A DNA stretch of 64,000 nt, taken from Leptodactylus fallax (Eukaryota; Chordata; Amphibia; Anura; Leptodactylidae). Shown piece by piece: positions 63,959 to 64,000 of this stretch; position 1 is the stretch's first letter, and each line of letters starts with the position of its first letter. The position numbers and the translations under genes were made by a program. The stretch spans positions 2,262,501-2,326,500 of the forward strand of contig CAMRHE010000068.1 in assembly GCA_947044405.1 (NCBI GenBank). The letters are read 5' to 3'. The notes below the pieces were generated by a model. The model ran no database searches, was not told where the DNA came from, and was given only the letters and a program-made list of their open reading frames with translations.

Positions 63959-64000
63959 AAACGTTTTATTGAACTTGAATTTAATCAAATTATCTAAAAA

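Overview
The window is vertebrate nuclear DNA. It has multi-exon genes with GT-AG introns, no prokaryotic gene packing, and abundant short repeats. Repeat style (foldback MITEs with tips such as TTAAAGGGGTTGTCC, Tc1-like elements, a Penelope-like element, a tRNA-derived SINE scrap) and the proteins point to an amphibian, most likely a neobatrachian frog. The species call is inference.

Two protein genes lie head-to-tail on the minus strand. IPO7 (importin-7) is cut by the right edge: its last 14 coding exons run from 62549 to 55283, with a 3' UTR to about 54215. About 7 kb further on is the CpG-island promoter of ZNF143 (Staf), about 46600-47400. ZNF143 has 14 coding exons from 42654 to 24203, whose lengths and phases join into one 572-residue frame, and a 3' UTR to about 23320. 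The same tandem order IPO7 then ZNF143 occurs in human 11p15.4. Importin-7 carries ribosomal proteins, histone H1 and other cargo into the nucleus. ZNF143 is a seven-zinc-finger activator of snRNA-type and mRNA promoters.

Two IPO7 introns each hold a copy of a roughly 190-nt H/ACA box snoRNA-like gene, most likely SNORA23, which human IPO7 also hosts. In IPO7, the exon at 61336-61502 is one base too long for its frame. In ZNF143, an exon of about 54 codons known from human and Xenopus proteins is absent, although the flanking exons still join in frame.

ZNF143 introns are loaded with repeats: a 66-bp minisatellite (29.98-31.68 kb), a CpG-rich 27-bp minisatellite (38.81-40.08 kb), a Tc1-type MITE, a 34-bp and a roughly 157-bp tandem array next to the promoter, and a 2.8-kb Penelope-like retroelement with RT and GIY-YIG domains. 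The Penelope copy is flanked by a 14-bp target duplication and sits inside an older inverted-repeat element. The IPO7-ZNF143 intergenic space holds a nearly intact Tc1 transposon (49757-51383) and several MITEs.

Positions 1 to about 23300, downstream of ZNF143, hold no protein gene that I recognise. They contain MITEs, degenerate tandem repeats, a decayed Tc1-like transposase and a SINE scrap. Very long open frames over the two minisatellites are artefacts of repeat units divisible by three.
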